A stretch of 64,000 nucleotides of DNA from a bacterium D16-50 (GTDB lineage Bacteria; Bacillota; Clostridia; Lachnospirales; Lachnospiraceae): positions 50,795 through 114,794 of the forward strand of contig RAZA01000013.1 in the NCBI GenBank assembly GCA_003612485.1, read 5' to 3'. The notes under the pieces were generated by a model. It made no database searches. It saw nothing but the letters and a program-made list of their open reading frames with translations, and was not told the origin of the DNA. Position 1 is the first letter of the stretch; each line of letters begins with the position of its first letter. The position numbers and the translations under genes were made by a program. Of the stretch, positions 53,035 through 62,835 are shown one piece after another.

Positions 53035-56000
53035 ATGGGAGTCGTAAAACGTGGTTTGGCAGTATTGCTGGCAGGGGTGATGATGTTGTCCGGCGTAGCG
53101 GTATATGCAGAGGAGACACAAGGGGCGGAGACAGTAATGCTATCAGGAGCATTATTGTCATCAGAGGAGGCATCGCCATCAGAGGAGGCATCGCCATCAG
53201 AGGAGGCATCGCCATCAGAGGAGGCATCGTCATCAGAGATGCCATCGCCATCAGAGATGTCATCGTCATCAGAGATGACGATAGAATCTGCAGTAGGGGA
53301 TGAGGCATTGCCGTCGGAAGCGGAAGAAAATATGGAGGATGGAGAGAGTCCGGAGGAAGCGCTTCCGGGAGGGAATTCGGTTTCCGGGGGTGATGCGGCT
53401 GGAAATTTGCCGGGGGATGACTTGCAGATAGATGGGCAGCCGCTCCTTAAAGCGGCCGGCGATATCGCCGGCGGCGTCAATGGGAATATCACATGGACCA
53501 TCGATGCGTCCGGAAAGCTGACAGTGGACGGGACGGGAGATATTAACAAGGGTCTAGATTGGTGGGGGAATTATCGTGAAACTATAACGTCTGCGGTTGT
53601 CAATGTGACGGGGATGACGAATGGAGCGGGCTTATTTTCCAACTGTAGGAGTTTGACAAGTCTGGATGTAAGCGGTTTTGACACGAGCCAGATGACGAAT
53701 ATGGGAGGGATGTTTAGTGGTTGCAGCAGCCTGACAAGTTTGGATGTAAGTGGCTTCGACACAAGTCAGGTGAGAGAGATGGACGGTTTATTTTACGAAT
53801 GCAACAGTCTGGTAAGCTTGGACTTAAGAAATTTTGACACAAGCCATGTGCCGAATATGACAAATATGTTTTATAGATGCAGTAGTTTGACAAGTTTGGA
53901 TGTAAGCAGCTTTAACATGAGTCAGGTGACAAGCATGTATGCTATGTTTGCTGGCTGCAGCAATCTGACGAGTTTGGATGTAAGTAGTTTCGACACGAGT
54001 CAGGTGACAAGCATGTTCGCTGCATTTTTTAACTGCAGCAACCTGACGAGTCTGGATGTAAGCGGATTTAATACAAGCAATGTGACAAGTATGGGGCTTA
54101 TGTTTTCCGGATGTAGCAGTCTGGAGAGCTTGGACATAAGTGGCTTTGACACAAGTCAGGTGACGGACATGGAAAGGATGTTTAATAGTTGTGGTAAACT
54201 GACGAGTTTGGATGTAAGTAGTTTCGACACGAGTCAGGTGACAAGCATGAAGCAAATGTTTAGTGACTGTAGTGGTTTGATAAGCTTGGACGCAAGTAGC
54301 TTTGATACGAGTCAAGTTACGGACATGAGCTATATGTTTTCCAGTTGCAGTGGTTTGACGAGCTTGGATGTAAGCAGCTTTGATACCAGTCAGGTGACGG
54401 ACATGGGACATATGTTTTCCGGCTGCAGCGGCCTGATGGGCTTGGATCTAAGTGGTTTTACCACAAGTCAGGTGACCAACATGGGATTAATGTTTTCCGG
54501 TTGTAGCAGCCTGACGAGCTTAGACCTAAGTAGCTTCTCTACTGGTCAGGTGACGGATATGAAAGCTATGTTTTGGGGTTGCACGGGCCTGACGAGCTTA
54601 GACCTAAGCAGCTTCTCTACTGGTAAGGTGACGGATATGGGAACTATATTTTATGGTTGCAGTGGGCTGACGAGCTTAGACCTAAGCGGTTTTGCTACGA
54701 GTCAGGTGACGGACATGGGAGCTATGTTTTACGGCTGCAGCGGTTTGACGAGCTTGAATCTAAGTGGTTTTGCTACGAGTCAGGTGACGGACATGGGAGC
54801 TATGTTTCAGGATTGCAGCGGCCTGACAAGTTTGGACTTAAGCGGTTTTGCTACGAGTCAGGTGACGGATATGGGATTTATGTTTTCCGGCTGTAGCGGC
54901 TTGACGGGCTTAGATGTAAGCGGCTTTGCCACTGGTCAGGTGACGGATATGAAAGCTATGTTTTATGGCTGCAGCGGCCTGATGGGCTTGGATCTAAGCG
55001 GTTTTGTTACGAGTCAGGTGATGGACATGGGACATATGTTTTCTGGCTGCAGCGGCTTGACGGGCTTGGATGTAAGCGGCTTTGTCACTGGTCAGGTGAC
55101 GGATATGGGGTATATGTTTTCTGGCTGCAGCGGTTTGACAGGCTTGGATGTAAGTGGCTTTGCCACTGGTCAGGTGACGGATATGAGGGCTATGTTTCAG
55201 GATTGCAGTGGCCTGACAAGTCTGGACTTAAGAGGTTTTACTACAAGTCAGGTGACGAACATGGGATTTATGTTTTCCAGCTGCAGCGGGCTGACGAGCT
55301 TGGATGTAAGCAGCTTTGCCACTGGTCAGGTGACGGATATGGTGGCTATGTTCCAGGATTGCAGCGGCCTGAAAAGTCTGGACGTGGGCAGTTTTGCTAC
55401 GAGTCAGGTGACGAACATGGGATTTATGTTTTCCGGTTGTAGCAGCCTGACGAGCTTGGATGTAAACGGTTTCGATACGAGTAAGGTAATGGACATGGGA
55501 TGGATGTTTTCCAACGGCAGTGCCCTGACGAGCTTGGATGTAAATAGTTTTGCTACGAGTCAGGTGACGGACATGGGAGGTATGTTTTCCGGCTGCAGCA
55601 GGTTGACGAGCTTGGATGTAAGCGGCTTTGACACGAGTCAGGTGACGGATATGGGAGCTATGTTTCAGAATTGCAGCGGGTTGACGAGCTTGGATGTAAG
55701 GGGATTTGACACAAGGCAAGTGACGAACATGAGGTATATGTTTTCGGGCTGCAGCGGGTTGACGAGCTTGGATGTAAGTGGCTTTGATACGAGTCAGGTG
55801 ACGGATATGGGAGCTATGTTTCAGAATTGCAGCGGGTTGACGAGCTTGGATGTAAGCGGCTTCGATACGAGTCAAGTGACGGACATGAACTATATGTTTA
55901 GCGGCTGCAGCAGTCTGACGGGCTTGGACATAAGCAGCTTTGACATGAGTCAGGTGACAAATGGGCTAGTCGGTATGTTTGGAGACTGTAATAACCTGAG

Positions 56001-57327
56001 CATTATTGATTCTCCTATTAATTTAATTGTGTCCGCTTCCCTCCCCTCTGTAGCAAACACCTACTGGTGCCTTCCCGACGGAACAAAGGTCATTGAGCTG
56101 CCTCAAAACCTAGATCACAGCGTTCGGCTTACACGCTTAGACATGTCCGACGGTCCGGAGATCACCACTACAACCCCGGAATTGAACATGGACACCGTGA
56201 TCAGGGTGAAGTACGTGCCCTACTCCTACACGGTGGAGACGGACAATGGGGATGCGGACAACAAAGTCACTTTTTCGATAGTGGAGGGCAGACTGGCGGA
56301 GGGACTGCAGATGTACCCGGCCACAGGTGAGATCTACGGCGTGCCCTTGGAGGCGGGCGAGTTTACGGTTACTGTGAAAGCGGAATACAGCAAGCCTGAG
56401 TTTAATCCCGCCTATGCCCAGCTGACTCTGATCGTCAAAGAAAATACGGCAGAGAATGTGAGTGCGGCAACGGATGCAGGATACGAGATCATTCAGCCGG
56501 TGCAGAACATCAATCTGAGTTCTGGGTCGGGAGGTAGCCAGCTTTTTGTTTCCAGAGGCGAATACGAGGAATTCCAGAATTTGTACCTTGACGGGGACAA
56601 GCTGGCGGAGGGGACGGACTACACATCTGAGGCGGGGAGTACACGTATCACGATCTTGAATCAGACCCTGACCAGCAAAAGTGCCGGAACCCATACTCTG
56701 GGAATCGAATTCCGTACAAAGGATACCAATGTACTGAAGCGTGCCGCACAGAACTTCGTGGTGACTGGCAGTGTGGATTCTGGCGACGGGGACAAAGATC
56801 ATGGCGGAGACGGAGGCGCAGGAAACGGTGATACAGACCAAGGCGGAAGCGCCGGAGCTTCTAACGGCAATGCAGACCAAAACGGCGAAAGCAATCTGTC
56901 CGGATCAGAGGGGATCGTCTTTGTAACCTATACGGTGCTGCCCGGAGACAGCCTCTGGAGGATCGCCGCAAGATTTTATGGCAGAGGAGAGCTTTGGCGC
57001 AAGATCTATGAAGATAATGTCGCCTCAATAAGGGATCCCGGCAGAATCCGTGCGGGGCAGCAGCTGCGGATTTATCTCACGGAGGAAAGAACTTCGACAA
57101 GTAATGCAGGAACAGCAGGGACAAGCAATGCCGTCGGCAGTGTCGTTACAGACGGTATGGGCAGAAAGATCTATAGAGTCGCACCGGGTGATAATTTGTG
57201 GACGATATCCCGGAAGGTCTATGGCACCGGAGGGCTCTGGGGAAGAATTTATCAGGCAAACCGAACTATGATCATTGATCCTAGATGGCTGTATAGAGGG
57301 CAGGTTCTTGTGATTCCTGAGAGGTGA
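53035..57327 (+). CDS. Giant secreted DUF285-repeat protein with two LysM domains
   Basis: A 1430-residue exported protein. The signal peptide is LAVLLAGVMMLSGVAVYA. An SEEASP low-complexity segment and a Gly/Glu region follow. Residues about 200-985 hold 31 repeats of 26 residues with the pattern LTSLDVSGFDTSQVTDMGAMFSGC, the DUF285/BspA-like fold that forms a solenoid. A putative Ig-like domain (about 1065-1120) and an X2-like domain (LYLDGDKLAEGTDYTSEAG) precede two LysM modules (about 1300-1345, 1380-1428; YTVLPGDSLWRIAARFYG and YRVAPGDNLWTISRKVYG), which bind peptidoglycan. Probably a cell-wall-bound adhesin. GGAGG lies 8 nt before ATG 53035; it follows the kinase by 68 bp on the same strand. 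Confidence 0.9.
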   Translation: MGVVKRGLAVLLAGVMMLSGVAVYAEETQGAETVMLSGALLSSEEASPSEEASPSEEASPSEEASSSEMPSPSEMSSSSEMTIESAVGDEALPSEAEENMEDGESPEEALPGGNSVSGGDAAGNLPGDDLQIDGQPLLKAAGDIAGGVNGNITWTIDASGKLTVDGTGDINKGLDWWGNYRETITSAVVNVTGMTNGAGLFSNCRSLTSLDVSGFDTSQMTNMGGMFSGCSSLTSLDVSGFDTSQVREMDGLFYECNSLVSLDLRNFDTSHVPNMTNMFYRCSSLTSLDVSSFNMSQVTSMYAMFAGCSNLTSLDVSSFDTSQVTSMFAAFFNCSNLTSLDVSGFNTSNVTSMGLMFSGCSSLESLDISGFDTSQVTDMERMFNSCGKLTSLDVSSFDTSQVTSMKQMFSDCSGLISLDASSFDTSQVTDMSYMFSSCSGLTSLDVSSFDTSQVTDMGHMFSGCSGLMGLDLSGFTTSQVTNMGLMFSGCSSLTSLDLSSFSTGQVTDMKAMFWGCTGLTSLDLSSFSTGKVTDMGTIFYGCSGLTSLDLSGFATSQVTDMGAMFYGCSGLTSLNLSGFATSQVTDMGAMFQDCSGLTSLDLSGFATSQVTDMGFMFSGCSGLTGLDVSGFATGQVTDMKAMFYGCSGLMGLDLSGFVTSQVMDMGHMFSGCSGLTGLDVSGFVTGQVTDMGYMFSGCSGLTGLDVSGFATGQVTDMRAMFQDCSGLTSLDLRGFTTSQVTNMGFMFSSCSGLTSLDVSSFATGQVTDMVAMFQDCSGLKSLDVGSFATSQVTNMGFMFSGCSSLTSLDVNGFDTSKVMDMGWMFSNGSALTSLDVNSFATSQVTDMGGMFSGCSRLTSLDVSGFDTSQVTDMGAMFQNCSGLTSLDVRGFDTRQVTNMRYMFSGCSGLTSLDVSGFDTSQVTDMGAMFQNCSGLTSLDVSGFDTSQVTDMNYMFSGCSSLTGLDISSFDMSQVTNGLVGMFGDCNNLSIIDSPINLIVSASLPSVANTYWCLPDGTKVIELPQNLDHSVRLTRLDMSDGPEITTTTPELNMDTVIRVKYVPYSYTVETDNGDADNKVTFSIVEGRLAEGLQMYPATGEIYGVPLEAGEFTVTVKAEYSKPEFNPAYAQLTLIVKENTAENVSAATDAGYEIIQPVQNINLSSGSGGSQLFVSRGEYEEFQNLYLDGDKLAEGTDYTSEAGSTRITILNQTLTSKSAGTHTLGIEFRTKDTNVLKRAAQNFVVTGSVDSGDGDKDHGGDGGAGNGDTDQGGSAGASNGNADQNGESNLSGSEGIVFVTYTVLPGDSLWRIAARFYGRGELWRKIYEDNVASIRDPGRIRAGQQLRIYLTEERTSTSNAGTAGTSNAVGSVVTDGMGRKIYRVAPGDNLWTISRKVYGTGGLWGRIYQANRTMIIDPRWLYRGQVLVIPER
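53152..53275 (+). repeat. 18-bp degenerate repeat encoding SEEASP
   Basis: An 18-bp unit (gcatcgccatcagaggag and variants) repeats about six times, encoding ASPSEE-type hexapeptides directly after the signal peptide. Confidence 0.85.
53625..56000 (+). repeat. 78-bp tandem repeat array (31 units)
   Basis: The first repeat's LF/MF codons lie near 53632 and the last near 55972, exactly 30 periods of 78 bp apart. All units keep the 26-codon length, and the middle and late units (about 54660-55900) are much closer to each other than the early ones, which suggests recent duplication or gene conversion. Confidence 0.9.
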
Positions 57328-57350
57328 CAATTGTAGCCTTGTGTTTTGGG

Positions 57351-57383
57351 TCCGGTGTCAAATGCAGAAACTTTGACACCGGA
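57351..57383 (+). terminator. Perfect inverted repeat after the adhesin gene
   Basis: TCCGGTGTCAAA (57351-57362) pairs perfectly with TTTGACACCGGA (57372-57383) around a 9-nt loop. The tail CTTTCTGTTG is only weakly T-rich, so it is a likely but not classic terminator; an operator role is possible. Confidence 0.6.
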
Positions 57384-57402
57384 CTTTCTGTTGCAACAGC
57401 AA

Positions 57403-57431
57403 TTGACGCTGGTGTGACAACACCCTATAAT
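57403..57431 (+). promoter_or_regulatory. Promoter of the PLC-like gene
   Basis: TTGACG (57403-57408), a 17-bp spacer and TATAAT (57426-57431), about 85 nt before the start codon. Confidence 0.8.
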
Positions 57432-57515
57432 GAAATAAGAAAAAGTGTCACTTTGCGCGATACAATTTAGCGGCCAGCCCGGCGGCTGGCCGGCATGTGA
57501 AAGGAGAAGCGGCAT

Positions 57516-58241
57516 ATGGCATCATGGATGGTACATTTAAGGGTGGCGGACAAGCTTTTGGACTGTCTGGCGGACATTTCTTTTAGAGAGTTCGTGATGG
57601 GAAACATCGCGCCGGACAGCGGGCTGCCAAACGAGGACTGGACGGCGTATTTCCCGGATAAGAGGACTTCCCATTTTCAGGTTCAAGGGCCGGACGGGAG
57701 GGAGAGGATACAGATTGAGGGCTTTGTGGATAAATATTTTACGCCGGCCCTGCGGCAGGGCTATACCAAGGAACAGTATGCTTTCTTTCTGGGCTATCTG
57801 ACCCATCTGCTCACGGATGTGGAATGGGCTCGGTGTATTTGTTTGCCTTGTATGGACAAGCATATGGAGGAGCAGCTGGAGGATAAACATAAGTTTCTCT
57901 GGGCCATGAAGGCGGACTGGTACGATTTGGACTTCCTTTATTTCAAGAAGCATCCCGACTTCAGGGCATTTCACATCTATGAAAATGCCCAAGGGTTCGT
58001 AAATACCTATATGGATATTTTTGCAGAGGATGCCTTTGACAGGCGAAGGGGGGATATCGCAGGCTTTTATAGGGGTGGGCGAGACAATCTGGAGCGGGAG
58101 TATCCCTATCTGACGGAAGGGGAGGCGGATGCCTTCGTGGGGGAATGCGCGGAGGCGATCTTGGGAAAGTTGAAGGAACTGCATATCGGTTTCGGCTATA
58201 GGGGCGCTGGGGTCAAAACAACGGTTGGGGAAGAAGAATGA
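57516..58241 (+). CDS. Zinc-dependent phospholipase C-like protein
   Basis: A 241-residue protein of the PF00882-type fold (bacterial PLC/nuclease-like). Probable metal ligands are the N-terminal HLRVADKLL His, the MGNIAPDSG Asp and the YLTHLLTDVEW His/Asp. No signal peptide is seen, so it is probably intracellular; many Firmicutes proteins of this kind have no tested function. GGAG lies 8-11 nt before ATG 57516. It has its own promoter. Confidence 0.8.
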   Translation: MASWMVHLRVADKLLDCLADISFREFVMGNIAPDSGLPNEDWTAYFPDKRTSHFQVQGPDGRERIQIEGFVDKYFTPALRQGYTKEQYAFFLGYLTHLLTDVEWARCICLPCMDKHMEEQLEDKHKFLWAMKADWYDLDFLYFKKHPDFRAFHIYENAQGFVNTYMDIFAEDAFDRRRGDIAGFYRGGRDNLEREYPYLTEGEADAFVGECAEAILGKLKELHIGFGYRGAGVKTTVGEEE

Positions 58242-58376
58242 CGAAGATTGTCGAAAAATGTCGATGGAAGTAAATTGGATATGGTAAATTGTTGTGATAC
58301 AATTTAGTATATGATGCCAACCGCCTTTCAAACGGCCAGAGAAGTATGAGGGGGTGGTAAAACTAGGAATGTTGTT

Positions 58377-58405
58377 TTGATAAGTGAATATACATTGGGT
58401 AAGAT
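58377..58405 (+). promoter_or_regulatory. Promoter of the HD-GHKL operon
   Basis: TTGATA (58377-58382), a 17-bp spacer and TAAGAT (58400-58405). Transcription would start near 58412, just before the inverted repeat at 58424-58457. Confidence 0.6.
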
Positions 58406-58423
58406 TGAATTAGGAGTGTTATC

Positions 58424-58457
58424 AAGCCTTATATAGACGGCTGATATTATAAGGCTT
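58424..58457 (+). promoter_or_regulatory. Leader inverted repeat of the HD-GHKL operon
   Basis: AAGCCTTATA (58424-58433) pairs perfectly with TATAAGGCTT (58448-58457) around 14 nt. It ends 13 nt before the start codon and would lie in the 5' leader, so it could be an operator or limit ribosome access. Confidence 0.65.
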
Positions 58458-58470
58458 ATGAGTTACGATT

Positions 58471-61400
58471 ATGGGGGAATTGTTAGTGATGGTGGAAGAT
58501 AATAGAAAAGTCTATTATAGAGAAGATTTGGAATACAGTCATAGCCGATTGACCATTGAACGTCAATTGCAGATATATGAGAGACATCCGGACGGCAATG
58601 AAAGGGCGGCGACTCTCTGGCATGCGTGGTATCAGAATAAGCAATGGCTGATACGTCTTTTGGAGCTGACACTGGCTTCCTTTCCGTCATACAGCAGACA
58701 TGATTCTTCCCATGCGGACGCCGTATTGCACAATATTGAACGCGTAATGGGAGAAAAGCGTATAGCCCTATTGTCCGCGACAGATTGTTTTGCCATTTTA
58801 CATACGGTTTATATTCATGACATAGGAATGGCTATTTTGGCCGAGGATCGCAAGAATATCGTTAGAAGCGACGGATTTGTTGAAATGATCGATGATCTGG
58901 TCAGCGGGGCGGACAAGGATTTAAAAAACGCTGCATTGCTGCTGAAGAAAAATATTTATCGTCCGGAATCGGATGAAGAGATTGATTATGATGGATTGGA
59001 ATATCACAATGAAAAGAAGGATCTATATGGGAAGAAGCTGGATACCTATTATGCAGTGGTGCAGCTTCTGGCAGAGTATCAAAGAAGATACCATGGAGAG
59101 AAGGCCGCAAGTAATGTTAAGGATTGGATTCTTGATCAGGACAAGTTAAGATCGGAATTTACGATGTCGGGAGTTCCCATGCGGATTTTTTTCAGAATAG
59201 CGGATTGTGCGTCTTTGCATACCGATTGGGAATTCAGGCATATTTTGGGGCTGCCCTCAGAGGAAAACGGGTATGACAATGATATGCTGCATCCCAGATT
59301 TGTGGCAGTGCTGCTGCAGCTTGGAGATGCCTTGGATATAGACAACGATAGATTTCATCCCTTTGCCCATGCTTTTGCCGGGTCTTTTCCCATGCAGTCG
59401 CAAGCCCACTATAATAAGCATTTGGCCATTAGGACCCTGAAGATTACCCCGGAAGAGATTGTGGTAGAGGCAGATTGCGAGACCCGTGAGGCCATGCGGC
59501 TGGTCAGAAATGAGTGCGATGGGATTGAGGGGCTGTTGAAATCAGCCAGCTATTATTGGTCCAGTATTGCGCCAAAGGGATTCAGCGGCGCGCTGCCGTC
59601 CTTCAAGCTTTCCCGGCTTCTGCTCAATGGAAAGGAGATCCCCTGGGATTTGGCGCTCAGCCGATTTCAGATTTCCCAGCAGAAAGCCTTTTCTTTTTTG
59701 CAGGGTGAAAATATTTACTCAGGGTACTTTCCGTTTGTCCGGGAATTGCTGCAGAATGCGATTGATTCCACGAAATTGCAGTGTTATGAAGATTACAGAA
59801 CGAGCTCGAAATTCCGTTTTGAAAGCAGTCAGGAAAGTTTGACTAAACCGGGGATTGCAAACATTTCAAAGATCATCAATCCGGTGGAATATCCAATCGA
59901 AATTACGATTTCCTGCTGCAGACTGAATGGAAGCGACGAATATGAAGAAATTTCGTTGGATGAAATTCCGGAGAGAGAGGGAGAGAAGGAAAAATACGGA
60001 ATTCGTTTTTCCATAAAAGACTATGGAACTGGAATCAATACGGAAACACTTCGCAATATTTCGGATGTGGGAACCAGCTATAAGAGCAGGAAAAAATTGC
60101 TTCGGGAGATTCCGGACTGGCTGAGGCCCACGGGTGAGTTTGGCATCGGGCTTCAGTCGGTTTTTCTGGTAAGCGACAATTTCTTCTGCGAAACATATGT
60201 TCGCAACGGAGAGCGCTATAAAATAGAGTTTCTTACCGGTGCAAACGGAAAAAATGGATATATTAATGTAGAGCCCAAAAATCCGGCAGAGGAACCCATG
60301 GCATATGGCACGGAGTTTGAGGTGTTTATTAACCATGAAAAGAAGAAAGACCGTAGAGAATACATGGATGCATGGACAGGTCATGATCCTTTTGCTCAGG
60401 GATACGAGAACAGCCAAATCAAGCGCAATATCATTGCGCTTACAATACAAATATTGACGGATATAGACAGTCAGCTTGAGGATTTATTGTTTCCGGTTTA
60501 TGTGTCGGTAAAATTTGATCTGGGGGAGCCTCGAAGGAAGCTTTTGAAATCAAAGTTGTCGAAGATCGTGTTCAGCAATCTGGAGAGGGAGAGTTTTACG
60601 GAAGACAATCTCAAGAAGCACATGTGCTGGATCTATCGCAATATTGATGAGAAATATGCAAACGAAAATGTGATCGGCTTTGAAATCGAGAAGGGGGTCT
60701 GCCGGATCGATCTGTCTCAAATGAAGATTTATCTGTGGTTGGACGATTTGGCAGTAAGCGCATGTCTCGGAGTTGACTTTGTTGCGAGGGATCATTTTCA
60801 ATCGATCCAATCGCCATGCAAGATTTATTACAAGGGTATCCTGATAGATACCCGGAATATTAATAAAAGCGGAAACCTTTTGGAATATATCAATATACAG
60901 GGAGGGAGAAAAGGGAGAAAGCTAATACAGCTGAGCAGGAATGGATTTACGCAGGAGGGCTTGGCGTATATAGATTCTGTTCTGATTCCCAGAATCTATA
61001 GAAATTTGTTTGACGTGCTGAGGACGCTGGCCAGTCAGAGCTTTGTTTCGGCCGATAAGCCGGAACCATTGACCTTCTCGGAAAAGATAAAGAATAACAT
61101 AGAAACCGCTTTATGCCATATAGGCAGCATGTTTGACAAGGATTGGCAAAAGCAGCTGGTGGGAATCAGCTTATATTATAATTTTTATATGAGAGAATCC
61201 GAGAAAAAGAATTTGGTGTATTTGTCCAAGCGGGAGGAGAAGGAAAGGGAGCAGTGGAACAAAGCGATTAGCAATATATCAGAGGCAGTCAGCGAAAGAA
61301 GAAACGATGCAATGGATATTCACAGTAAGATTGTTGTGATTGAAGTTTATGCTGACTTGGCAAGCAATGGTTTTTCTGTTCTTGGAAAGAAGGAAATTAC

Positions 61401-62829
61401 CATTGCGGATTTCTATAATAAGAAAAACAAATTTGCAGTTGTGTCAAAGCGAAGGGACGAAGGCGATAAGTGGATTAACAGCTTGATCTGGCTGAAAAAT
61501 CCGGAAGATATGGAAACACAGTCACCCATATTGGTTGATCTGCTGGAAAGCGCGGTATCGGAACGGAACAAGAAGCCGGACTGGGCGGCTAATCTGGAGG
61601 ACTGGGCGGATTTTATGCTTGAAAATATTTCCGGCATCTTGGAATCCCAGCCCATTCAGCAGAGCAATTTTGTGCTGGCTTTATTGCAGTCGGTGTCGAT
61701 CAGCGCATGCTTTATGGATGAAGTAGGCAATTTGAAAATACACATACTTTCCGGGCAGCCTTTGGGCAGCGTATATTATAACATCCATGCAAAGTATAGA
61801 CTTTTGAAGCGCATGGCGAAGCGGAAGCATGAGACGAATGCAGAACGCTTTGCCGGAAATGTGTGGATGGGATATGAGCTGCTGCAGATACCGGATATTC
61901 TGGAGGACGTGTGCAGCATCAAGGAGCAGTACATACAAGAGAGCGGGATGTTTATGATTTTTCCCTGCTCCGGGGCCTCTGTCCAAAAACTCATACGATA
62001 TGCCGAGGCCCCGGAAGAGGAGTATTGGTACAAGGGGCAGTCGGAAGGGAATGCTCAGAAGGAGCTATCAGAATACCTTAAGAACAAGAAGGATGCTTTG
62101 CGGGAGCTTGCTGAGAACTTGTATTCATGCATTGTAATAGAATATGAAAACGTAAAGGAGACCAGCGAAGCGCTTTTCATAGAGAAATACGTAGATTACT
62201 GCCGGAAAGAGAAGGTGAGGACATCGGAAGCCTCCTTCTGGGATTTGCTCAATAGCGGATATTCTCTGGCTTTAGGCACAATGCTCCGGGAAGAATTACG
62301 GAAAGGAGCGTATGCCGAGAGAGGCGGTTGGTGGAGGAATCTCACAGTGGAGTCGCTGCGGCTTGAGGAACTGAAGGCATTGGTCGTAGAGAAATTTCCT
62401 GAGGAGGAGATAATCAGTACTTTGAAAGGATTAATAGGCATTTGTATACTGAACAGCTCCGAATCGATTATAGGGGGAAAGGAGCTGTCGGGAGAAGAGG
62501 AAGCAGATTTATTAAAATATATGAAGACTTTAACAAAGCTCTGTTTTTCTTGGGAACAGCTCTGGAAGCTGGTGGAGCATCTGCAGATGGAACTGAAGAT
62601 CAAAGAAATCAAGAAATATTTTGTAGAAAGCTCCACGGAAAATGAGAATCTGATCGAATGGGTGTGTTTGCAAACGGGCAGTGAGCAATATAGTGTAGCG
62701 GAATGTTACGATCGAATGTGGAACGAACTGATCAATGCTGTAATCTGGCGAGGGGAAAGCAACATAAAGGATGAGCATTTTAAGCTTCTGGACTGGATGA
62801 GGAAGAAAGAAGAGAAGATGGAGAGCTGA
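58471..62829 (+). CDS. Giant HD domain plus GHKL (Hsp90-like) ATPase protein
   Basis: A 1452-residue soluble protein. Residues about 60-300 form an HD-type domain: SRHDSSHADAVLHNI, YIHDIGMAIL (H116, D117) and LLQLGDALDIDNDRFH. Residues about 395-650 are a GHKL ATPase: ELLQNAIDSTK (E425, N429), KDYGTGINTETL (D517, G519, G521) and TGEFGIGLQSVFLVSD near 555, the Hsp90/HATPase_c_3 pattern. The remaining 800 residues are mostly helical with no motif I know. The start is uncertain: ATG 58471 has no ribosome site, and ATG 58489 has GGGGGAA upstream. The gene is clearly AT-richer than its neighbours. HD plus Hsp90-like ATPase giants have been linked in the literature to conflict systems; a defence role here is an inference. 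Confidence 0.8.
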   Translation: MGELLVMVEDNRKVYYREDLEYSHSRLTIERQLQIYERHPDGNERAATLWHAWYQNKQWLIRLLELTLASFPSYSRHDSSHADAVLHNIERVMGEKRIALLSATDCFAILHTVYIHDIGMAILAEDRKNIVRSDGFVEMIDDLVSGADKDLKNAALLLKKNIYRPESDEEIDYDGLEYHNEKKDLYGKKLDTYYAVVQLLAEYQRRYHGEKAASNVKDWILDQDKLRSEFTMSGVPMRIFFRIADCASLHTDWEFRHILGLPSEENGYDNDMLHPRFVAVLLQLGDALDIDNDRFHPFAHAFAGSFPMQSQAHYNKHLAIRTLKITPEEIVVEADCETREAMRLVRNECDGIEGLLKSASYYWSSIAPKGFSGALPSFKLSRLLLNGKEIPWDLALSRFQISQQKAFSFLQGENIYSGYFPFVRELLQNAIDSTKLQCYEDYRTSSKFRFESSQESLTKPGIANISKIINPVEYPIEITISCCRLNGSDEYEEISLDEIPEREGEKEKYGIRFSIKDYGTGINTETLRNISDVGTSYKSRKKLLREIPDWLRPTGEFGIGLQSVFLVSDNFFCETYVRNGERYKIEFLTGANGKNGYINVEPKNPAEEPMAYGTEFEVFINHEKKKDRREYMDAWTGHDPFAQGYENSQIKRNIIALTIQILTDIDSQLEDLLFPVYVSVKFDLGEPRRKLLKSKLSKIVFSNLERESFTEDNLKKHMCWIYRNIDEKYANENVIGFEIEKGVCRIDLSQMKIYLWLDDLAVSACLGVDFVARDHFQSIQSPCKIYYKGILIDTRNINKSGNLLEYINIQGGRKGRKLIQLSRNGFTQEGLAYIDSVLIPRIYRNLFDVLRTLASQSFVSADKPEPLTFSEKIKNNIETALCHIGSMFDKDWQKQLVGISLYYNFYMRESEKKNLVYLSKREEKEREQWNKAISNISEAVSERRNDAMDIHSKIVVIEVYADLASNGFSVLGKKEITIADFYNKKNKFAVVSKRRDEGDKWINSLIWLKNPEDMETQSPILVDLLESAVSERNKKPDWAANLEDWADFMLENISGILESQPIQQSNFVLALLQSVSISACFMDEVGNLKIHILSGQPLGSVYYNIHAKYRLLKRMAKRKHETNAERFAGNVWMGYELLQIPDILEDVCSIKEQYIQESGMFMIFPCSGASVQKLIRYAEAPEEEYWYKGQSEGNAQKELSEYLKNKKDALRELAENLYSCIVIEYENVKETSEALFIEKYVDYCRKEKVRTSEASFWDLLNSGYSLALGTMLREELRKGAYAERGGWWRNLTVESLRLEELKALVVEKFPEEEIISTLKGLIGICILNSSESIIGGKELSGEEEADLLKYMKTLTKLCFSWEQLWKLVEHLQMELKIKEIKKYFVESSTENENLIEWVCLQTGSEQYSVAECYDRMWNELINAVIWRGESNIKDEHFKLLDWMRKKEEKMES

Positions 62830-62835
62830 TAAGAG

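Noticed and set aside
53824..55875. Long minus-strand frames inside the adhesin repeat region
   Set aside because: They exist because the 78-bp repeat unit is a multiple of three, so an open antisense frame repeats too; they lack ribosome sites and resemble no protein.
57459..58307. 12-bp repeat gatacaatttag before two successive genes
   Set aside because: It occurs once in the PLC-like leader and once at 58296 only; too short and A/T-rich to call a shared operator.
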